Shown here: positions 51,005-63,242 of the stretch, in pieces | Position numbering within the stretch: position 1 is the first letter of the stretch | Layout of the letters: each line of letters opens with the position of its first letter | Source: Chondrosia reniformis | Lineage: Eukaryota; Porifera; Demospongiae; Chondrillida; Chondrillidae | NCBI GenBank assembly: GCA_947172415.1 | Contig: OX359191.1 | Span: 9,126,996-9,190,995, forward strand | Reading direction: 5' to 3' | DNA length: 64,000 bases | The notes under the pieces: generated by a model | The model's input: only the letters and a program-made list of their open reading frames with translations | What the model was told of the DNA's origin: nothing | The model's database searches: none | Position numbers and translations under genes: made by a program

Positions 51005-51362
51005 ATTTTTGTTTGAACAATTTTTGACGTTTTTACTTTATACAACTATGTAATATTGTATATAATTATTTTTTAATAAATCAAATTGGCAAAAGATATA
51101 TATATAGCTCGTGGTCAATAATATATCGAAAAAGCATGCATCTATAACTGCAAGCTTCCATATTCATTTGCAGTATAGTACACTCTCGTAAATTTCCGTA
51201 TAACGTGATCGAAAAGTCAACCAGGAAATTGTTTAACTTTGAACGTTTTTACTTTAAACAATACTGTATATTTTTATGTCAAAATTTGTGAATATCAAAT
51301 AGGTAAATAATAAAATTGTAACTATTCATATGCAGTATACTCTCGTAAATTTCCGTATAACA
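51005..51362. repeat. Diverged two-copy repeat of about 155 bp
   Basis: Both copies contain acgtttttactttaaacaa-like sequence and end in ctctcgtaaatttccgtata (51183-51202 and 51341-51360). The intervening parts have drifted. Confidence 0.7.
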
Positions 51363-51676
51363 TATGGTCGGCCATTATAAAACTATTATTGTGCATGGAG
51401 TAATAGGCTACAGATAATAAAAGGGACCATATGGCATATCTACTACATTTTCACACATATATAGTAGACTCTAGATCTGCAGATCACACATGTAAAATTA
51501 ATTCCAAAAGTCTTCTTAAGGAGTATATGCAGCTAATCACGCCAGACTTGATATACCACAAGAGGAAGCTGAAGATCATGAAGACCAGACCATTTCTAAC
51601 TTTATTTCTAACTTATGCACAAGGGCAGTATATTACATTAAAGCCTTTCAATGCATTTCACATAAATTTTATATTC

Positions 51677-53083
51677 CTAAAACTGTCCTTGACTCATTTC
51701 CTGTACAACTCCTATTACAAAAATTTTTAGTGTTTTTAAGAATACATAAAAATCAGTTGTTCCAAATATGGTGTCAGCCAAAGCAAAGACCATTGTGGAC
51801 GGAATAAAACCTCGTCCATACTCAAACATCCAAGTGCCAGCCGTCCACTGGACCCCAGTCACCTCTCCCCACCCATGATGGATAAAGTCACCTAACCAGA
51901 AGAGGAGGGAACAGATTAAATATCAAGTCCTTCAAACTAAGAAATATTTAGTAGATGGATTTTGTATCTAAATACAACAAGAGTAGTTTCATATCATTTA
52001 CTCCTACTAGTATTTGATCATTGAGTCTGACTTTGATAATATCATGCACATATAATATGTATAGGCACACAATTGACAGTTCATATTTACAGACTGCCTT
52101 ACAAGAACATTTGCTCACCAGGCTGGTACATGACACTTTCCACTGTTCCCTCTGGCCACTGGCGGAAGGACCCAGTTAACAGTACATCTGACACATTGGC
52201 CCAATACCTTCCTGATCAAGTACAAATAGACAGTGATAGCTACTGTGTATTTAGGTATACAAACTGTACACATTTAAAGACCGGTTTCGTGGATATATAC
52301 TTGAAGTTAAATTGAAATTGTCAAATAATCACTGTCAGACATTAAGAGGAAAACAAGGAAGCAATTGCTGGGATGCGTGTCTTTCCATATAAATTGACCC
52401 TTTACCTGAATGTCCAGAGGTATCTATGGCAGTCCCGAAGAGCAGCACATACTCTGTGATTGAGCAGTGGAGGAGGTACATGGCACCCATCCACCCTCCT
52501 GCGTTCACATAGATCCACTGCCTGTGGTGCTCGGGAATGACGTGCCCGGGGTACCTCTTACTCAACTCCTTCTCTAGGAAGGCAAACATCGCAATGTGAT
52601 TGCTACCTGTTTAAGAATAAATAATGTTATTAAACTAGATATGCTATTACCATTATTGCAACTGTAGGTCACTAACCTATATAGGTTACAGGCTAGCTAT
52701 ATAGGTTACAGGCTAGCTATATAGGTTACAGGCTAGCTATATAGGCTACAGGCTAGCTATATAGGTTACAGGCTAGCTATATAGGCTACAGGCTAGCTAT
52801 ATAGGTTACAGGCTAGCTATATAGGTTACAGGCTAGCTATATAGGTTACAGGCTAGCTATATAGGTTACAGGCTAGCTATATAGGTTACAGGCTAGCTAT
52901 ATAGGTTACAGGCTAGCTATATAGGTTACCATGTAAAGAGATGGCCTTTCTTCCCAGTTCTGCTATATTCTTCTCAGAGAAGAGATAGGTCTTTGTGTTG
53001 AGCCAAAGATGAATTGCTGCTATACCAACTGCTAGTATCAACACGATCAAGGAACCTTTGAAGAGTTTGGATGTAACAGACAT
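51677..53083 (-). CDS. SIGMAR1: Sigma-1 receptor / ERG2-related ER membrane protein
   Basis: Four exons: 52930-53083, 52406-52605, 52119-52211 and 51677-51891. An N-terminal membrane helix (SLIVLILAVGIAAIHLWLN) is followed by YPGHVIPEHHRQWIYVNAGG with WMGAMYLLHCSITEYVLLFG, GHSGRYWANVSDVLLTGSF, and HHGWGEVTGVQW then MFEYGRGFIPSTMVFALADT. The binding-site acidic residues of sigma-1 (Asp in SD of NVSDV; Glu in FEYGRG) and the His before the GxGE segment are kept. Family length is normal (about 220 aa). Sigma-1 is an ER/mitochondria-contact chaperone; fungal ERG2 relatives are sterol isomerases. Its first intron is a 20-bp minisatellite beginning on the donor. Its start codon lies 26 bp from that of DCAF17. 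Confidence 0.97.
52672..52929. repeat. 20-bp minisatellite starting at the SIGMAR1 exon 1 donor
   Basis: Thirteen units of ctatataggttacaggctag. On the gene's strand the first unit begins gtaacctatatag, the 5' splice site after SLHG, so each unit repeats a donor-like gtaacc. Confidence 0.96.
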
Positions 53084-53109
53084 TCTCGACTGGTCAGAAT
53101 CAAAATAAA
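53084..53109. promoter_or_regulatory. 26-bp spacer between the SIGMAR1 and DCAF17 start codons
   Basis: Head-to-head genes with only 26 bp between ATGs. The DCAF17 start is less certain than that of SIGMAR1, because its N-terminus is poorly conserved. No core promoter motif fits in the gap. Confidence 0.65.
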
Positions 53110-56100
53110 ATGGACGTTCGATTGGATAACCCAGGTAGTACCCAATTTTCGTTCCTACCCGGAGCGCGATCTCAGCCGATCATCAAGCTGTTAATTTTGA
53201 GGGAATACGAGCCAAACTGGACACTTAGAGATCGACTAGCTTGTATGATAATGCGAAACAGCATCCTCGAAGTAAGCGAAGGAGTTGTTCATTGCAGACT
53301 GGAGCGATGCGCTATTGCCAGTCGGGTCCTCTGCTGGTAAACACGCGTCACTGTTTCTTCTTTATACTTTAGGAGAGGTCCACATTTGATCGCGTTTGGA
53401 CAAGAAGCTCTCAGCAACCCGTTTGTTTGGGAATGGACAGGTACGTAAGTAATTGTCTTTGTCCCAAGTTCTTATCGGGGAAGTGCAGTGTCGATTCAGC
53501 AACTCACACAGTCATGCACTGTGATGAGCGTGTTTGCCCCTCTGTGTAGACGTTTCCACATGGACCATCACGAGAGATGCTATCTGTTGTAAGTTGATGT
53601 GCTGCTAGGGGCCTGGGGCTCTTATGCAGGGGGGGTGGGCTCTTATGCATTAGGGGTGGGCTCTTATACTGCTATAGGGAAGGATGCAATAGGCAGCCAA
53701 GGCACTTGTACTCAAGGCCACACCTCCCAGCCAATAGGAAGGTCAACACATTAATGCAATACTTTATGCATTTGGTAAGGTTTTAACGATTTGTAATCTA
53801 TAGCTGCTTGATTATAGGGTTTACCCCATAGAGACGGCCTCCTATCCACCCTGAAGATTCTTGTGTAGTGTCCATAACTTTAACAGAAGACGGCTACCTT
53901 AATGTACTAGACTCTGACACAGGAGAAGTCCTTAGGAGTGTCTACCTCTCTCCCACCATTAAATACAGGTTGCACGCTATAGCACACATCTCGGTTTTCA
54001 TCCATCCATCCACCCATTCACCCATCCACCCACTCACCCATCCACCCATCCACCCATCCACCCATCCACCCATCCATCCACCCATTCACCCATCCACCCA
54101 CTCACCCATTCATCCATCCATCCATCCACTCACCCATCCACCCACCCACTCACCCATCCACCCACTCACCCATCCACCCATCCACCCATCCACCTACTCA
54201 CCCATCCACCCATTCACCCATCCACCCACTCACCCATTCATCCATTCACCCATCCACCCACTCACCCATTCATACATCCACCCATCCACCCATTCACCCA
54301 TCCATCCACTCACCCATCCACCCACTCACCCATTCATCCATCCACCCATTCATCCACTCACCCATTCACCCATTGATTATTGCTGTAGGTACCTTTCTTG
54401 GGCAGAATATTTGTATTCAATAGATGTCAAGTCAGTACTTAACCCTCTGCTTCCCCAGGGAAGACCCCAGGGAAGACCCCAGGGGAGGCACCAGGTATGT
54501 CTGTACTGTCCAATCTTCCTTCTGCCTCTATTAATACTCACATCTTCACAGTCAAGAGAGGTCAATTCAGAACTTTTACGTTACATTATATTTGATATTC
54601 ACCCACTGAGTTTGGCTGCCTGCTTCAAGATTGACAGACAAGTAAGGACCAACCCTCCTCCCACCTCATGTCTGTAGACCATCCCTCCTCATCACATGCT
54701 TGTGGTTAGGTGTTTGGAAGTGATATAGTGGACGCCACCGTGGATGGTAATCTGCTAATAACGGCCCACAAGTCAACACAGGGAACTAAAATGCACAAGT
54801 TTTACAACTTAAAGCAGCTTATCCAAGAAGTATGTACATATGAGTTATATGTGATAGTATGCAGTTATATGTGATAGTATGCAGTTATATGTGATACATT
54901 ACAGGTCACTGAAACCTGTCTTGTACAGAAGCGGTAGACATTGTGCTTCCTCCTTATATATATATAGACCACAACCTTTTTACCAAATATTGGGCAGTCT
55001 TTTGAAGATAAAGTAATTGGGAGAACTCCTCAGGGGATTCCCCTAACCATGGACATCAGAGGCATGTACTATAGATATGTTTACACTTTGATGATCCTAT
55101 ATACTTGCTGTCTCGTTATAGAGAGACCAGCAGTGTTACTTGAAGTGTTAAGCGGAGGAATGGTCTCATTTGGCGGGAGTCCATTTTTATTTCTTCACAA
55201 TCCCAATTCAAAAAATGAGAGTCAGTATGACCTGAGGCAAATTGAAAATGGGAATTTGGTAGGTAAAAATGATCACATGTCCACTTTCATTATTGTTTGA
55301 TTTAGTAACACGTCAAATCTTTAGGTTCACACTTTCTCATCCACCGATTCCACTCTGAATTCAGACTTGGTAGAGTTTCATTTTGATGATTATCAGCGTG
55401 TGTTGCAGGTGTCAGGAAGTGTTCTCAGGTAGATCACTCCAATGTAATGACTCTTGGTATACAAATTCAATATTCTTATCTATGATTCCTTTAGTTGCTA
55501 CAGTATTGAAATGCAAGAAGGAGGAAGATGGCTTAATCATCTCTTTAGCACAGACTTTAAGGTCTTAAACAAAAAGGAAGAGGTACAATGTTGTACTGTT
55601 GCACTGTTGATGTACTTATATTGTCAGCTTGTATGCTGATAGTCACTTTAATAATGTAGGTGGTTAGATCATCAAACTCATACTGTACAAGATATGGCAG
55701 AGTTGTAAAGAAGAAGATCAATTCCTCTAGTGACATTAACCAGGTAAAACTAAAATTAAAAAATAGAATCTATATTCTATTACTTAGTTTTCTTATTGAA
55801 TTATTGTTGTACCCCTCCCGCAGTGTGTGATTTATGAAGTGGATTATGAGAATGAAACTAATTTGGTGTCTGTTATTGTAAGCCATCCCATGAGCGAGGA
55901 GCTCTCACAAACCTCAATGGTGTTTGTTAACGACCTGACCGGGGCTATACTGAAGGTAGTACCAATCCCAACTTGGATTGATGTGAGCTCCATCTTATGC
56001 AATACCTCTCTTGACACTGCAGTGATGATTCCATTTTTTGTATTGACAGGACAGCGTGAATACAGTCTACTACGAGTTGTCTTCCATCATCCATCAGACA

Positions 56101-56208
56101 CGTAACGTGCACAACTCTAAATATGTCTGTTATGTATATTCACTGAATGGAAATAGGAAAATTAATATAAGAACTCGTTCAAGTAGTTCAGTCACTTCAG
56201 AGTTGTAA
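53110..56208 (+). CDS. DCAF17: DCAF17 (DDB1/CUL4-associated factor 17)
   Basis: Many small exons. Exon 1 (53110-53271) is phase 0 and ends at a gtaagc donor. It is followed by [41 protein letters not shown], and [20 protein letters not shown] to [20 protein letters not shown], aligning with DCAF17 LTAHNWLLRISATTGKILEK and KFRYLSWDTPQ. Further matches are [13 protein letters not shown] with [20 protein letters not shown] (family APFGIPCNIKITDMPPLLFE), GRVVKKKIN (GRVVKKSFN), [17 protein letters not shown] (FKIVDYEDELDLLSVVA) and the C-terminal [15 protein letters not shown]. The stop is at 56206-56208. DCAF17 is a nuclear/nucleolar membrane-associated substrate receptor for CUL4-DDB1 ubiquitin ligase. 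One intron (55062-55121) appears to be GC-AG and in frame. N-terminal exon choice is moderately certain. Confidence 0.9.
53997..54378. repeat. catccacccattcacc minisatellite in a DCAF17 intron
   Basis: Degenerate array of catccacccattcacc, ccactcacc and catccatc motifs filling the intron between the IKYR exon donor and the acceptor near 54388. Confidence 0.95.
54836..54900. repeat. 22-bp tandem repeat in a DCAF17 intron
   Basis: Three copies of ttatatgtgatagtatgcag just after the donor near 54831. Confidence 0.85.
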
Positions 56209-56401
56209 AAATATTTTATTTTCATCTTTGAGTTGTATTTGCCATGAAAATGCGACATTATTAACAGTGTTAAATGTAACAATGTTTATTAAAGGTACAA
56301 CTTACATCTTAATATACATATTAACAAAGAAATTAAAAACCTGTTTGTCTGTATATTTGAGTGTATATGGATGTCTATTATATTCACACACATCATACAT
56401 G
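56209..56401. other. Convergent 3' gap (DCAF17 / seven-span gene)
   Basis: 193 bp between stop codons, AT-rich, with no gene seen. Confidence 0.6.
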
Positions 56402-58040
56402 TCAAGGAACTCTGTTTGTTGCTTTATTGAGTAATGGCATTATTTCTGAGTTGGATATGTCTGTCTGGAAGACAACGACGACAACTTTCTTTAATATGTA
56501 AGCGAGTCCCCCAATCAGGGCATAGGCAAGAATTGAGGACAGGACACTTGTAGAATTGAAGCTAGGGGGTGACATGTTTCTATCATCTAGCAAGTAAAAC
56601 AATTCCATTGAAATTAGGCCCCATGCAGAGAAGATAAACAAGAGGTAAAGCGGAATACAACTGACTATCAACCTTCTATTTGGAGAACAGAGTCCTTCTA
56701 TAAACTTGTAAGACTCTACAACAGAAACCAAAATGAAGAAATTCAAAATGATAATAGAGCCAAAGAAAATTATTACTTCCGTAAGGACATTTATTGGCTG
56801 GTTAATCAGTAGCAAGATAAAGTAAGGAATTAATGATGATATAATGTCCATCAGAAATATGATACCAATCCATCCAATGCTGTAACAGTACCTAGCTATT
56901 CTGTACTGCCTTTTAAATACAGTCTGGTGACTCTTTTGAATGTAGTACAGGACGTAAGGAAGTTGGAGCAGACAGATTATAATTAGTGCAATGGAGCCCC
57001 ATTTATAACAGTAGAAATAGGGTTCAAAATACTCAGGCATGTTATCTTGAGACTTTAGAAACTGTGAAAATATGTAAATACCATAGGTTCTGATAGATAA
57101 GAGCGTAATTGCAAATAGCCAAGCATTTATCATGCATATAGAGACTGCAATTTTGATAGAAGTTGAACGTTCTTGAAAGATTGCCATTCTTTTTCCAAAT
57201 TTCTTAATTACTGTAACCACGCCTGGTAATACAATCAATGGTAGTATTATAGAGAGACAATTGAGACCTATAGCAGAATTAAAACGATGCATTCCATTGG
57301 TTGTTATCTGGTCAATATTGGATAATTTAGAATGCAGAGTGTCAGATTTGTCCACATAGCCAAGTTTAATTTCAGCTTTTACAAGACCTTCAGTTGCTTG
57401 TTCTAGCACCAGTGATGGCAACTGTACACAGAAATATTACTGATAAATGATATATGTAAATATTTATAATTATTACACTATTCTAACAATCACTATATTA
57501 CTATTAATGCATATACAGACACACTGTGTGTGTTTTACTTACAATTAAAGTGAAGTCTGCAAGGATTTCTTTTTTGTTTGAATTAGTCATACTACAGAAA
57601 GAAGGAATGTTCCAGCAAAACTTTCCTAAACCTTCTGTAAAGAGATGATATATATGGTGTCTTCCTTTGACAATGTAGCTAGGGTTGCCTAGCACCCATA
57701 GTACTATAGCTGGAGTCATGTCATATATCCTATGATAGTGGTTGAACAGTGCACTACAGTTATCCTCATCTTCAAAATTTCTGCAGCAACCTGGAGGTTG
57801 GTCACTGGAATTATAGCTACCTATTCTGTAATATACCCCAAATGTAATGTATTTCATTACAAAATGGATATCCATTGTAGATGAAGCATACGGAGCCTTC
57901 ACAAAATTACTGAAGATGGTGTTTTCCTCTTTATACATTTGAACCAAGTCTTGAACTGAATGAATACACTTGGGCCTAGTGTAGCTTTCTCCATTGCAAT
58001 TGCTTAAAAGTACAATACACGTCAGAAACAATTCTAACAT
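56402..58040 (-). CDS. Orphan seven-span membrane protein with secreted-type N-terminal domain, about 505 aa
   Basis: Two exons (57543-58040 and 56402-57421) join in frame. The protein has a signal peptide (MLELFLTCIVLLSNCNG; this ATG at 58038-58040 was chosen because the frame upstream starts only at GTG), then about 200 hydrophilic residues with PPGCCRNFEDEDNCSALFNH and further cysteines that suggest a disulphide-linked extracellular domain. Seven hydrophobic segments follow at about residues 216-238, 255-276, 307-327, 344-371, 377-400, 418-445 and 463-488 (for example YILKKVVVVVF in the last), and a short cytoplasmic tail (SNSEIMPLLNKATNRVP). The layout is like an adhesion- or class F-type receptor, but I see no GPS, Frizzled or GPCR signature, so no family is assigned. 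It is divergent with ARMC3. Confidence 0.8.
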
Positions 58041-58353
58041 CACCTCTCCAATCACTTGTCAGCTAAAAGCCAGTTCTGACACTGTTCTTATATATCTTGT
58101 GTTGTATGCATTTGCTATACTTGCATTTTATTTTACAAGTATATAACTATTTTTGGCAAATGATAATATTGAATGTGAATTCTTTTCTTTCAATTGAGAC
58201 TATACTTTCATTCAAAAATGCTAAATGGATTAAAACTATACCAATGATTGTAATCTGCAGCTGTTTTCGAAAAGAGTAGAACAATTAATAATTCTAAAGA
58301 AAGAGAATATATCCTTTTAATGGATGCCTTTGTTGCCATAGCAACTACAAAAA
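58041..58353. promoter_or_regulatory. 313-bp bidirectional intergenic region (seven-span gene / ARMC3)
   Basis: AT-rich region between two divergent start codons. It must hold both promoters. No TATA box or other motif is convincingly placed. Confidence 0.45.
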
Positions 58354-61300
58354 ATGCCGAAGGGAAAGAAAGACGCACCACCACCTGTAGAAGAGGTTGT
58401 GAAACACGCAATTTGACTGCGTTCAATGCGTAAATTCATGTATTTTCATTTAGACGTTCGAAAAGGTGGACATTAGCAGCAAAGACCCGCGAACAGTCGT
58501 ACTAATGTTGGACTCTCCTGAAGGTTTGGTGCAAGCGAAGGCATGCGAGGCACTCCTAAAATACATGCAATTAGGTAAGCGAGTCACTGGACAATGAGTC
58601 CTTTCAGAGTTAAGTGTACGAATGAATCCAATGCGTATTTGAATAACAGTGTTTTGTTTCATCATCATGCATTCTGCTGGGCTGGGCAAGCGATCCTTTT
58701 AGGACTTGGACAACCTATTCAACCCAGATATAGTATATTCACAGATATATTATATTCACAGATACATTCACAGATATAGTATATTCACAGATATAGTATA
58801 TTCACAGATATATAAAACTAATACTAGACAGCTCACTGTGTAGTCTTATAATGATTAGAGAATTATGTCTTTATTGGATATAATAACGAGAAATTGTTCC
58901 AGTATAAGATAAGTTGGTTGGATTGTACACTCATCCTCTGCAGTTCCTCCTTGAAACTCAACCTGTGAATATAGTATATGTAAACATAGATTTTTTAGTA
59001 TTAACTAACATTTCAATAGCTGAAAAGAATATCAAGGAACTCCTGGGATATGATGTTCTGAAGAGGTTGACAGCCTTACTGATCTCCCAAGAGAAGGGAT
59101 TGCGGGCTTATGCAGTCATGTGTTTGGCAGCCTGCATGTCCTTATGTGAGCAGCATGTGACATCTGCTTGCCAACTGATGTCTGTACATTTGATGTTTTG
59201 TGTTTGTTAGCTGAAACTAGACTTAAAGTTAGAAAGATGAAAGTGATTCCTTTGCTTTTGAAACTCATGGAGCCGGACGGTAAGTTGTAGTAAAGACGTG
59301 ATACTGTAGATGAGATGAATTACCTCACAGTGTCCCTTTCAGAAGAGGCAATGATTCATGAGAGAACCACTTTTACTGTAAGTTGTCTGGCCGAGGAGTT
59401 TTCCTTGAAGATTGACTTGAACAAGGAGGGAGCAATTGCCGCTCTCCTTCGACTGATCCACTCACCTACGCCAGACACTCAGAGAAACAGTGTAAAGAGC
59501 CTTCAGCTGCTCACACAACACTATCAAGCAAGAGCCACATTCTTGGAGACGGAAAATGGTGAATCCTACCAATATAGCAGATACGTACCTGCATCTTTCC
59601 TATGATATCCATGCATATATACGTACCTGCATATTTAAATGTACATGTACGTTCATACTTTTATATATAATAGTATGTGTGTGGAGTGGATGAGAAATCT
59701 ATCTGATTATGCAGTTTCAAGGAGGTCTACCTTGAGCTGAAAGGTCACTAACTTGAGTCATGCGTAGATCACTCCATTCCCCCAATGTACAGGTCTACAG
59801 AGTATGCTAGAGCTACTCACTTCAGAATATGCCATCTTACAAGAAATGGCTCTGAGGACTGTCAACAATTGTATGTTGGATGTAAACGGCCGAAATGCTT
59901 TTAGAGAAATTGGAGGGTTGGAGAAGATTGTGCAATTCATTGCTAATAAGGTGCACCGTGTTATGCAACATATTTATGATATTGTAGTATTATTGCACAA
60001 CTCCCCTTTGTACCTTAGGAGTATGCAGACCTGCACGTGGTAGCTCTGAGTGTTCTAGAGAGGTGCTTGGAGGACACTGAGAACATGCAGGCCTTGCAAA
60101 GCTCTGGTTGCCTCAATGACCTCCTGAACTGCATCAAGAGCTCCACTTCTTCAGAACTCAAAGAGAAAGCCGTAAGACATGTCCGCTCGCTGCAGCACAG
60201 TGGAGTGTATAGTGATCTTGATCTGTTCCTTTAGGCACTGGCACTGAGCAAGGCAGCTAGGAATGGTGAGAGACACACAATTGTATAAAGGTCATATTGG
60301 ATATGGTAGTTTTGTTTATGTGTCAGATTTGAACTGTAAAATACTTCATGAACAAAACATGGAGATGGTTCTACTCGAATTGCTGTCACATGAAGTGAGT
60401 ATTTGGCACGTTCCACCTTATGTATGTACATACATAGAGGTTACTACCAACAAGTATAGAGAATACTTGTAAGTACGTACGTACGTATGCCCTACAGAAC
60501 AATGCAGTAGCTGGGGCAGCTTGCGAAGGAGTAGCATCCTTAGCTAAACTGATGAGCTCGAGACAGAGAGTCGGACAGAATGGTAAGGGGAGATGGAAGC
60601 ACTACTAGTGTGATGTAACACATTAGGGGTACATCAATGACATGTGGTGTTGTATTGTATTGAGTGTTAAAAACTATGCATGTGTTTGTGCATAGATGGC
60701 GTTTCAAGAATGGTGAACCTCTTTACTTGTGACTCAATAGAGACCAAAGCTTCTGCAGCCAAGGGCCTCTGCACTGTCGTAGCAGACCTCCCCACCAACT
60801 GCATGTAAGTACCGTCACGTTGGTTCACTCACATCATGGTGACCTACTGACGGAGATGTGATTGACTTATTGATGCACAAGTCTGTTTGTCTGTTCTTGC
60901 ATGTGTAGTTTGGTAGGTGAGTGTGACGGAGTGAAGAGCTTGATCGGTTTGTTGAGCGAAGACCATGCACTCTGTGTCATGTACACAGCACAGTGCCTAT
61001 CAGCTTTGAGCGTGGACAGCAAATTAAGAAGTCAGTGTGTTGAGCAGGAAGTAGTTACCAAGCTGGTAGACAAACTGAATCACAGGTCAGTCAACATACA
61101 TCCATATCATTATGTATGTATGTACGTACATACATATGTGTGTAAGGGGTATTTGCTGTATTCATATTGAATATGGGAGGTACATATCATTTGAGCATCA
61201 GCAACACTTCAAAACATATATGTGTATATATTGCATACCATGAGAGTGGAGAAGGTGTGTACTTGCTATCCAGCGACGTCGATGTGCTGTGTGCGTGTAC

Positions 61301-62974
61301 TGAAGCGATTGCTAATCTTGCTTGTGACAGTGAGACCAGAGCGCAAGTAAGTTGTACCTCTCACATCACAGCTATAAGGGCTTATTTACATGGATGGGCC
61401 CACACGGCCATTGTGCATTTTGTATAGTTCTTCAAGTGTGGAGGTGTGGACAGTCTGATTCCTCTCCTGTCTCACGTGAGGAAGGAGGTGCAGAGGAGTG
61501 CTTGTGATGCTCTGGCGCTGTGTGCCCGGAACAATGAGGTGGCTACTGCAGCCATCCAACAAGGGTGAGACCACCTCTGGTCCTCAGGTGCTGCACTCAC
61601 CACAACTGACTGTCTCCCCACTGTCCCCAGTGCACTGAACCTCCTGACAGAGATAGGCCAGTCTGCCTCTCGTGGCACCAGCACTTGTCAGTCAGCCCTG
61701 TCCCAGCTCCTGGCCAGCAATCTGTCTGCCAAGTACAAACTGACTGGGAGAGTGGACTCGTCTGACATCATCAGAAATGGTTTTTATGACATTGGACCGG
61801 TAAGTACTGTTTTATGCCATTACTGATGTACGTACCTGTGTATGTATATGTTATCCACCTCTCCAATGCTCAACTGTATGTGCATACCTATACATACAAA
61901 CTGCTTAGGTTAGGGAACCTGGTGAGAAGTTCCTCTCTCTGAAGGAGCTAATGGAGCGTCCTCTGGAGGTCAATGCACCTGTCTTCTATGTCAACTTAAT
62001 CCCTCCGGCCACTCCAAAGTTGGGAGACAGTGAACCGTCAGATATATCCCTTAACACCAAGAGGTCAAAGTCCAGAAGTGACAAAGCTAAAGACGCAAAG
62101 TAATTGCTCTATTCCTTCCTGTGTTAATCTGCATCTAAAAGAATATAACTTGTCTTTGGAGTCACCGCAGCACGTATACGTATATCCATCCATGTACACA
62201 ATTAGCTTACGTACATACAGTATATGTAAGGTAGTGTGAATATCAGTAAGTATATTTTGTAGACTTCCCAAGAAGAAGTCTACAAGTGATGTTACTAAAG
62301 AGAAACAACTTCCTGAAGATTCAGCTCCCTCTCTAGTGTCTCTAATGGAAGGCATTCCGAGTGATCCAGACCTCTTGTCTCACATTCAACATGCCAAATC
62401 TGAATATAACAAGTGCTCCTTAAGAACACAGATCGAGTTACTGGGACAGTAAGTAATATGCAACATTGTAGACACATATATATATGTACGTACGCATGTA
62501 TTGAAACAGTTGTGGTTGATTTATCACTCCATTGTGTGTGCTTGTTAGATATGTATCTGATGCACTGGGGGGACCTTTGGAGAACACCTCCAGTTTTCAC
62601 TATGAGTTAGATTTGGGAGAAACTCAAAACTCTCTAAAGAGCAACCTTGTGCCGATCGGAAGCATTAGGAAGGGAGCTCACAGACACAGAGCCCTCTTAT
62701 TCAAGGTTGGACAACTGGCTACCTATTATTTCATATGTAAAACTTTATGTGCATCTATATCTTCTCCTTTCCTATCACAAAGGTTCTGTGCGACCAGCTG
62801 GGGGTGAGCTGTACTTTGGTGCGAGGGGAGTACAATAGGTACTGGAACGAGGTGCTGCTACCTTGCGAGAGTGGGGGTCCCACCCTCAGGAGGTGTGTCG
62901 TGGACCTGATCTCACATCCGGGGAAGGTCCTCCCGGATGGCTCTCCTGAGGCAACACAATATGTCAGACTCTAA
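58354..62974 (+). CDS. ARMC3: ARMC3, armadillo-repeat protein with C-terminal EDR1/transglutaminase-like domain
   Basis: The N-terminus MPKGKKDAPPPVEE then TVVLMLDSPEGLVQAKACEA matches ARMC3 (TVVLMLNSPEEEILAKACEA). Armadillo repeats follow: IKELLGYDVLKRLTALL, EEAMIHERTTFTVSCLAEEF, LLELLTSEYAILQEMALRTV type, VVALSVLERCLEDTENMQAL and others through about 61690. Then comes NGFYDIGPV...REPGEKFLSLKELM, parallel to the family's NDGFYDYGRI and LLPLKELC. A Lys-rich linker precedes the C-terminal domain: GETQNSLKSNLVPIGSIRKG, HRHRALLFKVLCDQLGVSCT and LVRGEYNRYWNEVLLP, ending QYVRL at 62974. Vertebrate ARMC3 is linked to ciliated and sperm cells. Exon boundaries are consistent with GT-AG. The donor of exon 1 (after EEV) is the least certain. 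Confidence 0.95.
58728..58815. repeat. AT-rich short tandem repeat (tatattcacagata) in an ARMC3 intron
   Basis: Five imperfect copies of agtatattcacagatat. Confidence 0.85.
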
Positions 62975-63242
62975 CTACATCACTAGTTCATCAAGCCATC
63001 CCTGTAAATACTTGTGGTTGGATGGATACTAATGCATTCATGTTTTCATTGATCGATCTATAATCATTATCTTGAGTATGTATACGTACTATTATTTGAA
63101 CATTTAAAGTGCCAATTGTTTTTCAGTTGAATGTTTGTGAATATGTATGTATAACGGTTATCCTTGTTATGAGAAAGTACAATATACGTATATACATGTT
63201 CATAATATTCCAGAATAATATATACATGTGATTAATCCTGAG
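62975..63242. other. Convergent 3' gap (ARMC3 / sushi receptor)
   Basis: 268 bp of AT-rich sequence between the two stop codons. No gene or repeat seen. Confidence 0.6.

Larger units (their letters stand above)
48219..51676. other. Gene-poor region between convergent PEX5 and SIGMAR1
   Basis: About 3.5 kb. 48.2-49.95 kb is AT-rich with nothing recognised. 49968-50113 is a 73-bp tandem duplication. About 50200-50940 is a block of clearly higher G+C without a recognised gene. 51000-51362 holds two diverged copies of a unit of about 155 bp. About 51425-51520 resembles 3757-3865. Short ORFs here have no family resemblance. Confidence 0.6.

Noticed and set aside
53272-53340. Extension of DCAF17 exon 1 to VLCW with a donor at 53338
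   Set aside because: That donor is in the wrong phase for the conserved ERSTFDRVW exon; the gtaagc donor after 53271 is in phase.
53868-54677. A 269-codon plus-strand frame through [13 protein letters not shown] repeats
   Set aside because: It reads through the DCAF17 intron array; splicing gives IKYR-YLSW as in the family.
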